In this document: piece by piece, positions 42,232 through 50,767 of the stretch | Numbering within the stretch: the first letter of the stretch is position 1 | How the letters are laid out: every line of letters starts with the position of its first letter | Assembly (NCBI RefSeq): GCF_000685965.1 | Contig: NZ_JMLE01000010.1 | Location: forward strand, 109,354 to 173,353 | Origin: Arthrobacter sp. UNC362MFTsu5.1 | GTDB taxonomy: Bacteria > Actinomycetota > Actinomycetes > Actinomycetales > Micrococcaceae | Direction: 5' to 3' | Length of the DNA stretch: 64,000 nt | Notes under the pieces: model-generated | Database searches by the model: none | What the model was told of the DNA's origin: nothing | The model's input: the letters and a program-made list of their open reading frames with translations, nothing else | Made by a program: the position numbers and the translations under genes

Positions 42232-43212
42232 ATGGCCCGTTTTTCACTCAAACCCGCCGCCACCGCAGCGCTGGCCGCCACCACGTTGCTGGGGCTCGCG
42301 GCCTGCTCTGACCCCGGGGCTTCTGCGGCGTCGGGCTCCGCCCCGGCGACGTCGTCCACGGGCATCAAACAGTTCAACCTCTCACCGGAGCAGGACCGTG
42401 TGAAGGCTGAAGTGGATCCGGCGGCCGCGGCTTTGGTCCCGGAAGCAATCAAGAAGGACGGCAAGCTGACGGTGGCCGTCAGCCCGTTCGCGGCACCGTT
42501 GGCCGTCTACGCCACGGACAACAAGACGCCGGTGGGCAATGAGGTGGATATCGCCGTCGCACTGGCCCAGACGCTGGGACTGGAGGCTGACATCGTTCCC
42601 ACCGCCTGGGCCGACTGGCCCCTCGGCGTCGAGTCCGGCAAGTACGAGGCCGTGCTGTCCAACGTCACGGTGACCGAGGAGCGGAAGCTCAAGTTCGATT
42701 TCGCCAGCTACCGCGACGACAAGCTCGGCTTCTACGCGAAAAGCGACAGCTCCGTCACCAAGGTGGAGTCCGCGCCGGACGTTGCCGGCAAACGCGTGAT
42801 TGTGGGTTCCGGAACCAACCAGGAGTCCATCCTGCTGCGCTGGGACGAGGAGAACAAGAAGAACGGCCTGCCCGCGGTGGAGTTCCAGTATTACGACGAC
42901 GACTCCGCCTCCTCGCTCGCCCTCCAGTCCGGACGGGCGGACCTGACGTTCGGGCCGAACGCGACGGCGGCATTCAAGGCGGCTTCCGATGCAAAGACCA
43001 AGCTGGTTGGCCTGGTGGACGGCGGCTGGCCGCTGAAGGCAAGCATCGCGGCCACCACCAAGAAGGGCAACGGTTTCGCCGCCGCAGCACAGGCGGGCCT
43101 GAACCACCTGATCGAAGACGGCAGCTACGCCAAGATTCTGGACCGCTGGGGCCTCAGTTCGGAGGCCGTGCAGAAGTCCGAGCTGAACCCGGCGGGGCTG
43201 CCCAAAAAGTAG
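42232..43212 (+). CDS. ABC transporter solute-binding lipoprotein (family 3), orphan
   Basis: Extracellular amino-acid-type binding protein of 326 residues. The lipoprotein signal ends in LAAC. The mature domain has GKLTVAVSPFAAPLAVYATD, NEVDIAVALAQTLGLEADIV and the paired motif KRVIVGSGTNQESILLRWDE. It is a paralog of the binding protein at 48864-49913 (shared LKTQ/LGVESG..EAV.SNV, FDFASYR and VGSGTNQE segments). No permease or ATPase is next to it, so it may feed the same importer at 49925-51828. Ribosome site AAGGGG precedes the ATG. A strong hairpin follows. Confidence 0.9.
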   Translation: MARFSLKPAATAALAATTLLGLAACSDPGASAASGSAPATSSTGIKQFNLSPEQDRVKAEVDPAAAALVPEAIKKDGKLTVAVSPFAAPLAVYATDNKTPVGNEVDIAVALAQTLGLEADIVPTAWADWPLGVESGKYEAVLSNVTVTEERKLKFDFASYRDDKLGFYAKSDSSVTKVESAPDVAGKRVIVGSGTNQESILLRWDEENKKNGLPAVEFQYYDDDSASSLALQSGRADLTFGPNATAAFKAASDAKTKLVGLVDGGWPLKASIAATTKKGNGFAAAAQAGLNHLIEDGSYAKILDRWGLSSEAVQKSELNPAGLPKK

Positions 43213-43223
43213 TCCGGCTTTCG

Positions 43224-43268
43224 ACGCAAATGTGCAGGGCGGCCGGCGGCTGCCCTGCACATTTGCGT
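43224..43268. terminator. Perfect 17-bp hairpin between binding-protein and AraC genes
   Basis: ACGCAAATGTGCAGGGC (43224-43240) pairs perfectly with 43252-43268 around an 11-nt loop, 12 bp after the binding-protein stop and 36 bp before the AraC start. Terminator is most likely; operator for AraC is possible. Confidence 0.75.
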
Positions 43269-43303
43269 GGCGAAACCCCCGCAGTGCGGCGTACGCTCAT
43301 GAC

Positions 43304-43783
43304 ATGACCCCGCAAGAGCTGGCCAACCTGGCGCACCTGCGCCGGGCGCGGGACCTGATCGACAGGGACTTCGCCCGCGCCTTGGACGTGCCCACCATGG
43401 CGAGCAAGGCCCTGATGTCACCGGCGCACTTCTCTCGGCAGTTCCGGGCCGCCTACGGCGAGACCCCCTACAGCTACCTGATGACCCGCCGGATCGAGCG
43501 GGCCATGGCGTTGCTCCGCGGCGGCATGAGCGTGACCGATGCCTGCATGGCGGTGGGCTGTACGTCGCTGGGATCCTTCAGCTCACGCTTCACGGAACTA
43601 GTGGGGGAACCGCCCAGCGCCTACCGGCTCCGGGAACACAGCGCGGTGGAGGCGATGCCGGGCTGCGTTGCACGGATCAGGACACGGCCAGCGAGGCAGC
43701 CTGCCAAGCCTGCAGGTCCCGGGAATGCAGCCGGTGCCCAAGTGAGCAGGATTCGAGAAGCGGCCCTGACGCCCGCGGAATAG
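43304..43783 (+). CDS. AraC family transcriptional regulator, short form
   Basis: Regulator of 159 residues with the two-helix-turn-helix AraC DNA-binding domain at the N-terminus (LAHLRRARDLIDRDFARALD, MSPAHFSRQFRAAYGETPYS, YLMTRRIERAMALLRGG, GSFSSRFTELVGEPPSAYRL). A basic Pro/Ala tail follows. There is no separate ligand-binding domain, so effector sensing must come from the tail or another protein. It sits 10 bp upstream of a VOC-fold gene, a frequent AraC-VOC pair in actinobacteria. The ATG at 43304 is used; a longer in-frame start at 43232 lies inside the hairpin. Confidence 0.88.
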   Translation: MTPQELANLAHLRRARDLIDRDFARALDVPTMASKALMSPAHFSRQFRAAYGETPYSYLMTRRIERAMALLRGGMSVTDACMAVGCTSLGSFSSRFTELVGEPPSAYRLREHSAVEAMPGCVARIRTRPARQPAKPAGPGNAAGAQVSRIREAALTPAE

Positions 43784-43792
43784 CTTTGTGGC

Positions 43793-44203
43793 ATGAACAT
43801 TTCACTCCAGTACTGCAACATCACCGTCAATGACACCGAGAAGGCCCTCGCTTTCTACCGGGATGCCCTGGGCCTCGAACTGCGCAACGACGTGGCCTCC
43901 GGGGGATTCCACTGGATCACCCTCGGCAGCGCCGCCCAGCCGGGCCTTGAGATCGTGCTCTCCGAGCCGCATGCGGGCCGCTCCCAGGAGGACGGGGACA
44001 TGATGCAGGAGCTCCTCACCAAGGGAGTCCTCCCCATGCTCGTGTTCCGTACCGACGACCTGGACGCCACGTTCGAGAAGGTCCGGGCGTCCGGTGCCGA
44101 GGTCATGCAGGAGCCGATCGACCAGCCGTGGGGGCCGCGCGACTGCGCCTTCCGGGACCCCTCCGGGAACATGGTCCGCATCGCGCAGGCTCCGAAGGAC
44201 TGA
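43793..44203 (+). CDS. VOC (glyoxalase/bleomycin-resistance fold) protein
   Basis: Metal-binding VOC superfamily protein of 136 residues with two beta-alpha-beta-beta-beta modules: CNITVNDTEKALAFYRDALG, LRNDVASGGFHWITLG, then PMLVFRTDDLDATFEKVRAS and PWGPRDCAFRDPSGNMVRIA. Members include glyoxalase I, dioxygenases and resistance proteins; substrate unknown. Co-transcribed with the AraC gene, which probably controls it. A strong bidirectional terminator follows. Confidence 0.88.
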   Translation: MNISLQYCNITVNDTEKALAFYRDALGLELRNDVASGGFHWITLGSAAQPGLEIVLSEPHAGRSQEDGDMMQELLTKGVLPMLVFRTDDLDATFEKVRASGAEVMQEPIDQPWGPRDCAFRDPSGNMVRIAQAPKD

Positions 44204-44231
44204 TTCCTCCGGCGCAGGCCATCACAACAAA

Positions 44232-44268
44232 GAATCCCCGCCGGACGTCGTCCGGCGGGGATTCCTTT
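44232..44268. terminator. Bidirectional terminator
   Basis: GAATCCCCGCCGGAC (44232-44246) pairs with GTCCGGCGGGGATTC (44250-44264) around GTC, with CCTTT following on plus and TTGTTGTG on minus. It ends both the AraC-VOC unit and the minus-strand LLM operon. Confidence 0.92.
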
Positions 44269-44288
44269 GATGGGCGAGCCCGGGTCCT

Positions 44289-44390
44289 CTAGAGGTACTG
44301 CTGCCAGATAGTCAGCTGCAGCTTCACCGTATCCGCGGCGGACTCCCGGTCAGCATCTCCCACTTCCGTGCCGGACACGTCGCCGCCCAT
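44289..44390 (-). CDS. Possible 33-residue small protein at end of LLM operon
   Basis: A short open frame runs from ATG 44390 to TAG 44289, starting 4 bp after the LLM monooxygenase stop, with AGGG about 8-10 bases before the ATG. The product is MGGDVSGTEVGDADRESAAD followed by TVKLQLTIWQQYL: acidic then amphipathic. The terminator at 44232-44268 lies 20 bp beyond the stop, so the frame is inside the transcript. Length alone cannot prove it is translated. Confidence 0.3.
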   Translation of the reverse strand: MGGDVSGTEVGDADRESAADTVKLQLTIWQQYL

Positions 44391-44394
44391 CGGC

Positions 44395-45774
44395 TCAGAC
44401 CCTCGCTTCCAAAGGCGCAGATTCCGTGGGGGCGGATGCCGAAGCACGCTCCGGCGTGGCCAGCCCCAGGTTCTCCCGCAGCGTGCTGCCGGCATACTCC
44501 GTGGGGTAGACGCCGCGTTCCTGCAGTGCGGGCACCAGGTGGTTTACGATGTCGTCCAGGCCCGTGGGAATCAGCCACGGCGAGATGTTGAAGCCGTCCA
44601 CGGCGCCGGTGCGGGCGTGCTCCACCAGCCGGTCGGCCACCTCGGCGTAGGAGCCGTTGAAGGTGGCGTCCACGCGGCTGGTCTTGGCAGAGACGAACTG
44701 GCGGATGGACAGCCCCTTCTCCTTGGCTTCGGCCCGCCACTGGTCGGCCAGCTGCCGCGCCTTGGCCCCGTGGAAGCCGCTGCCGCGGGTCTCGGAGGTT
44801 TCCTCCACCACCGGGTCAATCTCCGGCAGCGGCCCGTCCGGATCATATTCGCCCAGTTCGCGTCCCCAGAACTGTTCCAGGTAAGCGATGGCCTGCTGCG
44901 GGCCGATCTGGAGGCTGCGGACCCAGGCTTTCTTGTCCCGGGCCTCCTCCGGCGTTGCGGCAAGGATGAACTCGCTGGCCGGCATGATCTTGACGTCGTT
45001 TGCTCCGCGTCCTGCGTCCAGCGTCCGCTCCACGATGTCGCGCCGGAAGTCCAGGGCGTCGTCGAGCTTGGGGTGGGCGGAGAAAATGACGTCGGCCTGG
45101 CGGGCGGCGAAGTTTCTGCCCTCCGGAGAGTCGCCGGCCTGGAACAGCACGGGCCGGTACTGCGCGCTGCGCGGCAGGCGAGGGGTCACGTCCACGGTGT
45201 AGTGCTGCCCTTCGTGAAGCACGCGCTGCCACTGCCCGGTGGCCGGATCATGCGAATCCCAGATCCGTTTGGCCGTCTCCACGAATGCCTCGGCGTGCGT
45301 GTACCGGTCAGCGTGGTCCAGGTACCCGCCGCGGCGGAAGTTGGCACCGGTCCAGGCGTTGTCCGTGGTGACGATGTTCCATGCGGCGCGTCCGCCGGAG
45401 AGAAGGTCCAGCGAGGACAGCCTGTGCGCCAGGTCCGCCGGATCGTTGTAGGTGGTGTTCTGCGTGGCAACGAGTCCGATGTTGGAGGTCACCGCGGCCA
45501 GGGCGGCGAGCATGGCCTGGGCGTCCGGGCGTCCGGCGACGTCCAGTTCATGCGGACGGCCCAGGTGCTCACGGAGGCGGAGCCCCTCACCCAGGAAGAA
45601 GGCGGCAAACAGTCCCCGCTCCGCCGTCTGGGCGATGCGGCGGAACGATTCGAAGTCCGTCTGCGAGCCGGACTCGGCGGCCTTCCAGATGGTCCCTGAG
45701 TTCACGCCCTGGAAGAAGATGCCGAACTGGAGCTTCCCGCTCGGCTGGTATTTAGCACGGCTGTGCTGTGTCAT
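44395..45774 (-). CDS. LLM class flavin monooxygenase, NtaA/SnaA/DszA family
   Basis: FMNH2-dependent monooxygenase of 459 residues in the NtaA/SnaA/DszA (nitrilotriacetate and desulfurisation) branch. Key segments: FGIFFQGVNSGTIWKAAESG, FFLGEGLRLREHLGRPHELD, LSSLDLLSGGRAAWNIVTTD with the FMN-phosphate site, RPVLFQAGDSPEGRNFAARQ and a late FNISPWLIPTGLDDIVNHLV. Bacterial homologues such as YtnJ/CmoJ open C-S bonds in N-acetylated S-modified cysteines. Last large gene of the minus-strand operon with an amino-acid ABC importer. A GGGG ribosome site lies just upstream of the ATG at 45774, 9 bp past the previous stop. Confidence 0.92.
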   Translation of the reverse strand: MTQHSRAKYQPSGKLQFGIFFQGVNSGTIWKAAESGSQTDFESFRRIAQTAERGLFAAFFLGEGLRLREHLGRPHELDVAGRPDAQAMLAALAAVTSNIGLVATQNTTYNDPADLAHRLSSLDLLSGGRAAWNIVTTDNAWTGANFRRGGYLDHADRYTHAEAFVETAKRIWDSHDPATGQWQRVLHEGQHYTVDVTPRLPRSAQYRPVLFQAGDSPEGRNFAARQADVIFSAHPKLDDALDFRRDIVERTLDAGRGANDVKIMPASEFILAATPEEARDKKAWVRSLQIGPQQAIAYLEQFWGRELGEYDPDGPLPEIDPVVEETSETRGSGFHGAKARQLADQWRAEAKEKGLSIRQFVSAKTSRVDATFNGSYAEVADRLVEHARTGAVDGFNISPWLIPTGLDDIVNHLVPALQERGVYPTEYAGSTLRENLGLATPERASASAPTESAPLEARV

Positions 45775-45783
45775 GGTTTTCCC

Positions 45784-46893
45784 CTAGTTTCCGACGGCGG
45801 TTGCGGCGTAGCGGCTGGCTGGTCGTTCGAGGCCCAGCAGGTCCCTGAAGGTCCCGTCCTGCGGCACCGGGGCGAGCACTCCCCTGCGCCGGAGTTCAGG
45901 CAGCACCAGCCGGGACAGTTCCTCGAAGTCGACGTCGAACCTGGCCGGATGCAACCGGACTCCGTCCGCCACTTCCAGTACTTCGGTCAGCAGGTCTGCC
46001 AGTTCGGCCGCGGACCCGGCGAAGCGTGCCCGCCGGGCACCGTCAGTCCCTCCGCTGCCAGGCTTGCCGATGGCCGATTCGTCCCCGAGCCGCTGGGCGG
46101 CGCCCTGCCCCCTGGCGTCCAGGACGACGTCGAGCTCCACCACGACGGCGGGCGATCCGCCGCCCAGCCGTTCCCGCACGTCGCGGATCTCCTCCGCGAG
46201 GAGCTCCGCCGTCGGTGCCGAGACCAGCACTGCGTCCACCCCGGATGGCTCAACCAGGCCGGCGCCCACGAGGGACGCCGGCACGAGCACCGGCAGCTGT
46301 CCCTGCAGGGGACGGGGGATGATGGACGGACCCTTGACCGAGTAGCCGGGACCGTCGAAGTCCACGTAGTGCAGCTTTCCGGCGTCGAGGTAGCGGCCGC
46401 TGGCGACGTCGCGGATCACGGCGCCGTCTTCCCAGGAGTCCCAGAGCCTGCGGCTGACCTCGATGGATGCCGCGGCCTCCTGCGCCAGGCCGTCACCGGC
46501 AACGTAGGAGCGCCCGACGGCGGCGGCCGCCGCGGGATCGTCTTCAGCGGTGGCGATCCAGCCGGCACGGCCGCCGCTGACGTAGTCCAGGCTGGCCAGC
46601 TGGGTGGAGGCATGGAAGGGCTCGGTGTAGGCCGTATCCACTTCCGGGATCAGGACGAGGGAGCGGGTCAGCGGCCCGGCGAAGGCGGCGCGCTGCAGCG
46701 CGTTCAGCCGTCCTTCCGCCGGGGAATCCTTGAAGGTCACGGCGTGGAAACCGGCGGATTCGGCGGCCAGCACGGCGGCGGCGAGCGCCGTAGCACCCCC
46801 GGCTGTGTCGCCGTCGGCCGCGCGCGCCACGCCGTCGAGTTCCAGCGCCAGGAAGCCCCAGCCACCGGCAGTCTTGTTGGTGTTTCCCATCAT
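45784..46893 (-). CDS. LLM class flavin-dependent oxidoreductase, divergent
   Basis: Luciferase-like protein of 369 residues. Barrel motifs are visible (GWGFLALELDG at the start, ESAGFHAVTFKDSPAEGRLN, RSLVLIPEVDTAYTEPFHAS, TQLASLDYVSGGRAGWIATA with FMN contact, GAGLVEPSGVDAVLVSAPTA), but conservation to standard branches is weaker than for its neighbours. Probably a second oxygenase of the same pathway. The ATG at 46893 overlaps the DUF1684 stop, and an adjacent ATG at 46890 is possible. Flavin reductase is not encoded nearby. Confidence 0.8.
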   Translation of the reverse strand: MMGNTNKTAGGWGFLALELDGVARAADGDTAGGATALAAAVLAAESAGFHAVTFKDSPAEGRLNALQRAAFAGPLTRSLVLIPEVDTAYTEPFHASTQLASLDYVSGGRAGWIATAEDDPAAAAAVGRSYVAGDGLAQEAAASIEVSRRLWDSWEDGAVIRDVASGRYLDAGKLHYVDFDGPGYSVKGPSIIPRPLQGQLPVLVPASLVGAGLVEPSGVDAVLVSAPTAELLAEEIRDVRERLGGGSPAVVVELDVVLDARGQGAAQRLGDESAIGKPGSGGTDGARRARFAGSAAELADLLTEVLEVADGVRLHPARFDVDFEELSRLVLPELRRRGVLAPVPQDGTFRDLLGLERPASRYAATAVGN

Positions 46894-47723
46894 GCGTCCT
46901 GACGTTCGGTGGGGGTCTGCTCTCCGGCTTCGACCGCTACCGGCAGCCGGTTCTCGGCGGGCGGCAGCGGGCACGTGGCAAGGTCGGTGTAGGCGCACGG
47001 CAGGTTCACGGCCCGGTTGAAGTCCAGGCGGACCGTGCCGTCCGGTCCGGGTGCCGCGACCGTTAGCGACCGGTTGGCCGCGTAGGTGGTCTTGCCGGAC
47101 GTTTCATCCGTGAACAGCACGGACAGGCTGCCCGGAGCGTGGCCGTTGAAAGCCGTCAGGGCAAGATTGCGCCCGCCCAGCCGGAACCTGACCTGGCCGG
47201 GGGCTTCGTAGACGTGCTGGATGCCCTCGACGGCGGCGCCCACGGTGGTGGCACGCGGCTCGTCGAACGGGACGAACGTTCCTTCCACCGCGAATGCCGG
47301 GTCCGGTTCGTACGCAGGCGTGCCCTGGTACTCGCGGAGCAGCGGGTTCTCCGGGTGGCGCGGCCTGACAATGTATTCGCCGCCGCGTTTGGCGAGTTCG
47401 ACGACGGTGTCCCCCGCAGCGAGGTTGACGCCGCCGCGTTCCGCGATGGGTCCGAACAGCACGGTGGCGCCGCCGCCGTCGGCGTTTAGTTCCCTGCCGT
47501 CCTGCTGCAGGGTCTCGCCTTCCGCCAAAACCAGGCGGACGGCGTCGTTCTCCACATTCCAGGTGCCGGGAACGCCGTCGAGCCGCGCGGGCTCGGAACC
47601 CAGCCAGTGCAGGTGCGTGACGGCCAGGAAGCCGTGGGGGTCGGCGCGGTGCCGCTCATGGGCGGCGTGCCACTCGGCCCAGGCCGTGGCGAACGGAGTT
47701 TCAGTGTGCGTAGACGTGGGCAT
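46890..47723 (-). CDS. DUF1684 family protein
   Basis: Cytoplasmic beta-rich protein of 277 residues matching DUF1684: an opening AWAEWHAAHERHRADPHGFL, LAVTHLHWLGSEPARLDGVP, and the highly conserved end LDFNRAVNLPCAYTDLATCP followed by LPPAENRLPVAVEAGE. The invariant Asn, Cys and Glu residues in that end suggest an enzyme or ligand-binding site, but the family has no established function I can name. Its start overlaps the upstream LLM gene by 23 bp and its stop overlaps the next LLM gene, so it is translationally embedded between two flavin monooxygenases. That points to a catabolic role. Confidence 0.88.
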   Translation of the reverse strand: MPTSTHTETPFATAWAEWHAAHERHRADPHGFLAVTHLHWLGSEPARLDGVPGTWNVENDAVRLVLAEGETLQQDGRELNADGGGATVLFGPIAERGGVNLAAGDTVVELAKRGGEYIVRPRHPENPLLREYQGTPAYEPDPAFAVEGTFVPFDEPRATTVGAAVEGIQHVYEAPGQVRFRLGGRNLALTAFNGHAPGSLSVLFTDETSGKTTYAANRSLTVAAPGPDGTVRLDFNRAVNLPCAYTDLATCPLPPAENRLPVAVEAGEQTPTERQDA

Positions 47724-48867
47724 GATCGCTCCTGTAGTTGTCGTGGTCGGCGGCGACGATGGCGGCGGCGTCCGGTTCGGTGGCCCCGGCAGACTCCGGA
47801 CGGCCGCCGAAGGGATCCGGTGATTCCCACAGGTTCGTGGGCGCCGCCGCCCGGACTTTGGGGATGACCTCCAGGGCGAACCGCTCCAGGATCTTCAACT
47901 GCTGCTCAAACGGCAGCGTGGTGGGCAGCGAGATGGACTGGAGGTCGTGGCCGTACAGCTGGTGGTAGCTGAGGATCTTGTCCACCACCTGCTCCGGGCT
48001 GCCCACCAGGGCGGGCCCTTCAGCCACCGCGTGGTCGATGTCGCGGAACGGCGAGTTGTTGCCCGGCACATTCCGGCCGGCGGTCAGTGCCTCGTACACG
48101 GGGCCGAACTGCTTCTTGGCCTCCTGCGTGGTGTCCGCGATGAACACCCCGCCGGCGCCGCTGCCCGATCCGAGGAACTGGTGCCGCGGATCGTGCCCGT
48201 GGCGTTCGTACTCTTCGCGGTAGTGATCGATCAGCACCTGGTAGTTTTCCCGCGGCTGGATGGCGTTGGCGGTGAACAGCGGATCGCCCCACTTTGCCGC
48301 GAGCGCCGCGGAGGTCAGGGTGGTGGCTGAGCCGTGCCACACCCGGGGTGCGCCGGCGAACGGCCGCGGTGTGGTGGTGGTCGGTTCGGTCAGTGCCGGG
48401 CGGAATCTGCCGGACCAGGTGACGTTCTCCTCGCTCCAGAGGCGCCGGAGCAGCCCGTATTTTTCGGCCAGGAGGTCCCACTGGTCATCGAGGTCCAGGC
48501 CGAAGAGCGGGTACTGCAGTACCTCGTTGCCCTTGCCGATCACGAGTTCCAGCCGGCCGCGGCTGAGCTGGTCGATCGTGGCGTAGTCCTCCGCAACGCG
48601 CACCGGGTCAAGGACGGAGAGGACGGTCACCCCGCTTTGCAGCCGGATCCGGCTGGTCACAGCGGCGATGGCGGCCAGCACGGTGGTGGGCGACGACGAG
48701 ATGAACTCCCCGGCGTGCCGTTCCCCCACGGAGAAGCTGTCGTAGCCCAGCTCCTCGGCGCGCTGCGCGGTCCGGACCACCTGGTTGAGCCGGTCAGCCG
48801 TGGAGACGATCGCCCCGGTGAGCGGGTTCTTCAGGTGCGGAATGATGTCGAGGACCTGGAACTTCAC
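47701..48867 (-). CDS. LLM class flavin-dependent oxidoreductase
   Basis: Luciferase-like oxidoreductase of 388 residues. Motifs: RTAQRAEELGYDSFSVGERH, SSSPTTVLAAIAAVTSRIRL, DYATIDQLSRGRLELVIGKG, and RVWHGSATTLTSAALAAKWG. It belongs to the CmoO/YtmO-like or alkanal-monooxygenase-like branch, again with FMNH2 and oxygen as presumed co-substrates. The ATG at 48867 overlaps the binding-protein stop (ATGA), linking uptake to oxidation. The 3-prime end overlaps the DUF1684 start by 23 bp. Confidence 0.9.
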   Translation of the reverse strand: MKFQVLDIIPHLKNPLTGAIVSTADRLNQVVRTAQRAEELGYDSFSVGERHAGEFISSSPTTVLAAIAAVTSRIRLQSGVTVLSVLDPVRVAEDYATIDQLSRGRLELVIGKGNEVLQYPLFGLDLDDQWDLLAEKYGLLRRLWSEENVTWSGRFRPALTEPTTTTPRPFAGAPRVWHGSATTLTSAALAAKWGDPLFTANAIQPRENYQVLIDHYREEYERHGHDPRHQFLGSGSGAGGVFIADTTQEAKKQFGPVYEALTAGRNVPGNNSPFRDIDHAVAEGPALVGSPEQVVDKILSYHQLYGHDLQSISLPTTLPFEQQLKILERFALEVIPKVRAAAPTNLWESPDPFGGRPESAGATEPDAAAIVAADHDNYRSDHAHVYAH

Positions 48868-49913
48868 TGTGTTTTCCCTGCAGGCGCAGCCCCGAAGTTG
48901 GCTTCAGTGACGGTCTTGGATTCAGGCAGTGCTTCTTCGGAGAGGCCCCAGCGTTCCAGGACCTTGCCGTAGGAGCCGTCCTTGATGGCGGAGTTCAGCG
49001 CCTCGGTGATGACCGGTGCCAGCCCGTTGCCCTTGAGCGAGGTGGCGGCCACCAGGGTTTCGGACGGCCAGCCGGCGTTGACCTTGCCCACGATCTTCAG
49101 GTCGTCCCGGGTGTTCTCGCGGTACGCAGTGGACGGGTAGGGCGCGATGTTCAGGTCGGTGCGGCCCGAGGACAGCGCCAGGATGGTGTCGGCGTCGGAA
49201 GAGTAGTACTGCAGCACTGCCGGCGCTTTGCCCTTGCCCTCGAGTTCCTTGTTCCAGGCCAGCAGGATCTTCTCCTGGTTGGTGCCGGAGCCCACGGAAA
49301 CCTTCAGGCCGGAGATGTCGTCTGCGCCCTTAATGTCGTAGGAGGAGCTCTTTTTCGCCTCGAAGCCCATGTAGGCGGCCCGGTAGCTGGCGAAGTCGAA
49401 CAGCTTCACGCGGGCGGCGTTGATGCCCACATTGGAGAACACGGCCTCGAAGTCGCCGGACTGGGTCTTCAGCGGCCAGTTCTCCCACGACGTGACCTGG
49501 ATGTCGAGCTCCAGGCCCAGCTTGTCCGCCACCAGCTGGGCGATGTCCAGTTCGGAGCCGATGGGCGTCTTGTCATCCGTGGCGTGGAAGGACAGCGGGA
49601 TGGAACCGGCTGTGGTGGCCACGGTGAGTTTGCCGTCCTTGCCGATCAGCTCGGGGACCTTGGCGGCGAGCGCCGCGTCCTTATCGGCCCGGATCCGCTG
49701 CTGGTCCGGTGAGGTGTTGTAGACGACGCCGTTGCGTGCCGCCGTCGTCCCCGGATTGCCGGAAACTGCGCCTCCGGAAGCGGCCGCGCCCGGATCGGCG
49801 CAGCCGCTCAGCGCCAGGGTGCCGGCAAGGGTCCCGAGAAGGACGACGGCGGGAAGCGCCGCCAGCGTGCGCGTCCGGCCGCTGCTGTTGTGCCGGGAGG
49901 TGGAGAGTGCCAT
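48864..49913 (-). CDS. ABC transporter amino-acid-type solute-binding lipoprotein
   Basis: Family 3 binding protein of 349 residues. The signal peptide ends at a lipobox (LALSGC). The mature protein has KLTVATTAGSIPLSFHATDD, GSELDIAQLVADKLGLELDI, the ENWPLKTQSGDFEAVFSNVG strand and GLKVSVGSGTNQEKILLAWN. It delivers a polar amino acid or derivative to the permease and ATPase encoded just upstream. It is paralogous to the orphan at 42232-43212. The stop overlaps the first LLM gene. Confidence 0.93.
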   Translation of the reverse strand: MALSTSRHNSSGRTRTLAALPAVVLLGTLAGTLALSGCADPGAAASGGAVSGNPGTTAARNGVVYNTSPDQQRIRADKDAALAAKVPELIGKDGKLTVATTAGSIPLSFHATDDKTPIGSELDIAQLVADKLGLELDIQVTSWENWPLKTQSGDFEAVFSNVGINAARVKLFDFASYRAAYMGFEAKKSSSYDIKGADDISGLKVSVGSGTNQEKILLAWNKELEGKGKAPAVLQYYSSDADTILALSSGRTDLNIAPYPSTAYRENTRDDLKIVGKVNAGWPSETLVAATSLKGNGLAPVITEALNSAIKDGSYGKVLERWGLSEEALPESKTVTEANFGAAPAGKTQ

Positions 49914-49924
49914 GGGGAGGTCCT

Positions 49925-50767
49925 TTAGATGTTGAAAGCGGGTTCGATCACCTTGGAGAAGAAACTCCGGGTGCGTTCTTCCTGCGGGTTGGTGAAGATG
50001 TCATGGGGTGCGCCCTGTTCCACGATCTGCCCCTGGTCCATAAAGACCACGGTGTCCGCCACGTCGCGGGCGAACCCCATTTCGTGGGTGACGATGATCA
50101 GCGTTGTGCCGGAGGTGGCGAGCTCCCTGATAACGTCCAGGACCTCGTTCACGAGTTCGGGGTCCAGGGCAGAGGTGGGCTCATCGAAGAGGAGGATCTT
50201 GGGGTCCAGTGCCAGGGCCCGGGCGATGGCCACACGCTGCTGCTGGCCGCCGGACAGCTGGCGGGGGTAGGCGCCGGCGCGGTCTTTGAGGCCCACCCGG
50301 TCCAGCAGTTCCAGCCCTCGGTCCCTGGCCTCGGCCTTGGTCAGGCGCGGTTTGCCGGAACGCGGCGCCACCACGGGGGCTTCGGTCACGTTCTCCAGCG
50401 CCGTGAGGTGCGGGAAGAGGTTGAAGTTCTGGAACACCATGCCGATTTCGGTGCGCTGCTTGAGGATGTCTTTCTCGCGCAGTTCGTGGAGGCGTTTGCC
50501 GCGGACCTCGTAGCCCACCAGTTCGCCGTCGATGGCGATGAAGCCGCCGTCCACCTTTTCCAGGTGGTTGATGGTGCGTAGCAGGGTGGACTTTCCGGAC
50601 CCGGACGGGCCCACGATGACGGCCACTCCGCCCGGTTCAACGGTCAGCGTGATGCCTTTGAGGACTTCGGTGGCGCCGAAGGATTTCCGGACCTTGGTGA
50701 TTTCCACGAGCCCGCGGGTGGTGTCGGAGGCGGCCGGGTGCTCTGTTGCGACGGCAGTGGCGGTCAT
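49925..50767 (-). CDS. ABC transporter ATP-binding protein, polar amino-acid type
   Basis: Cytoplasmic ATPase of 280 residues. Walker A GPSGSGKST, Q-loop MVFQNFNLFPHLTALENV, ABC signature LSGGQQQRVAIARALA, Walker B ILLFDEPTSALDPE and the H-loop IIVTHEMGFA are all intact. This is a GlnQ/HisP/TcyN-like importer ATPase. The ATG at 50767 overlaps the permease stop (ATGA). A longer in-frame extension upstream belongs to another frame of the permease and is rejected. It lies 11 bp before the binding-protein start. Confidence 0.96.
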   Translation of the reverse strand: MTATAVATEHPAASDTTRGLVEITKVRKSFGATEVLKGITLTVEPGGVAVIVGPSGSGKSTLLRTINHLEKVDGGFIAIDGELVGYEVRGKRLHELREKDILKQRTEIGMVFQNFNLFPHLTALENVTEAPVVAPRSGKPRLTKAEARDRGLELLDRVGLKDRAGAYPRQLSGGQQQRVAIARALALDPKILLFDEPTSALDPELVNEVLDVIRELATSGTTLIIVTHEMGFARDVADTVVFMDQGQIVEQGAPHDIFTNPQEERTRSFFSKVIEPAFNI

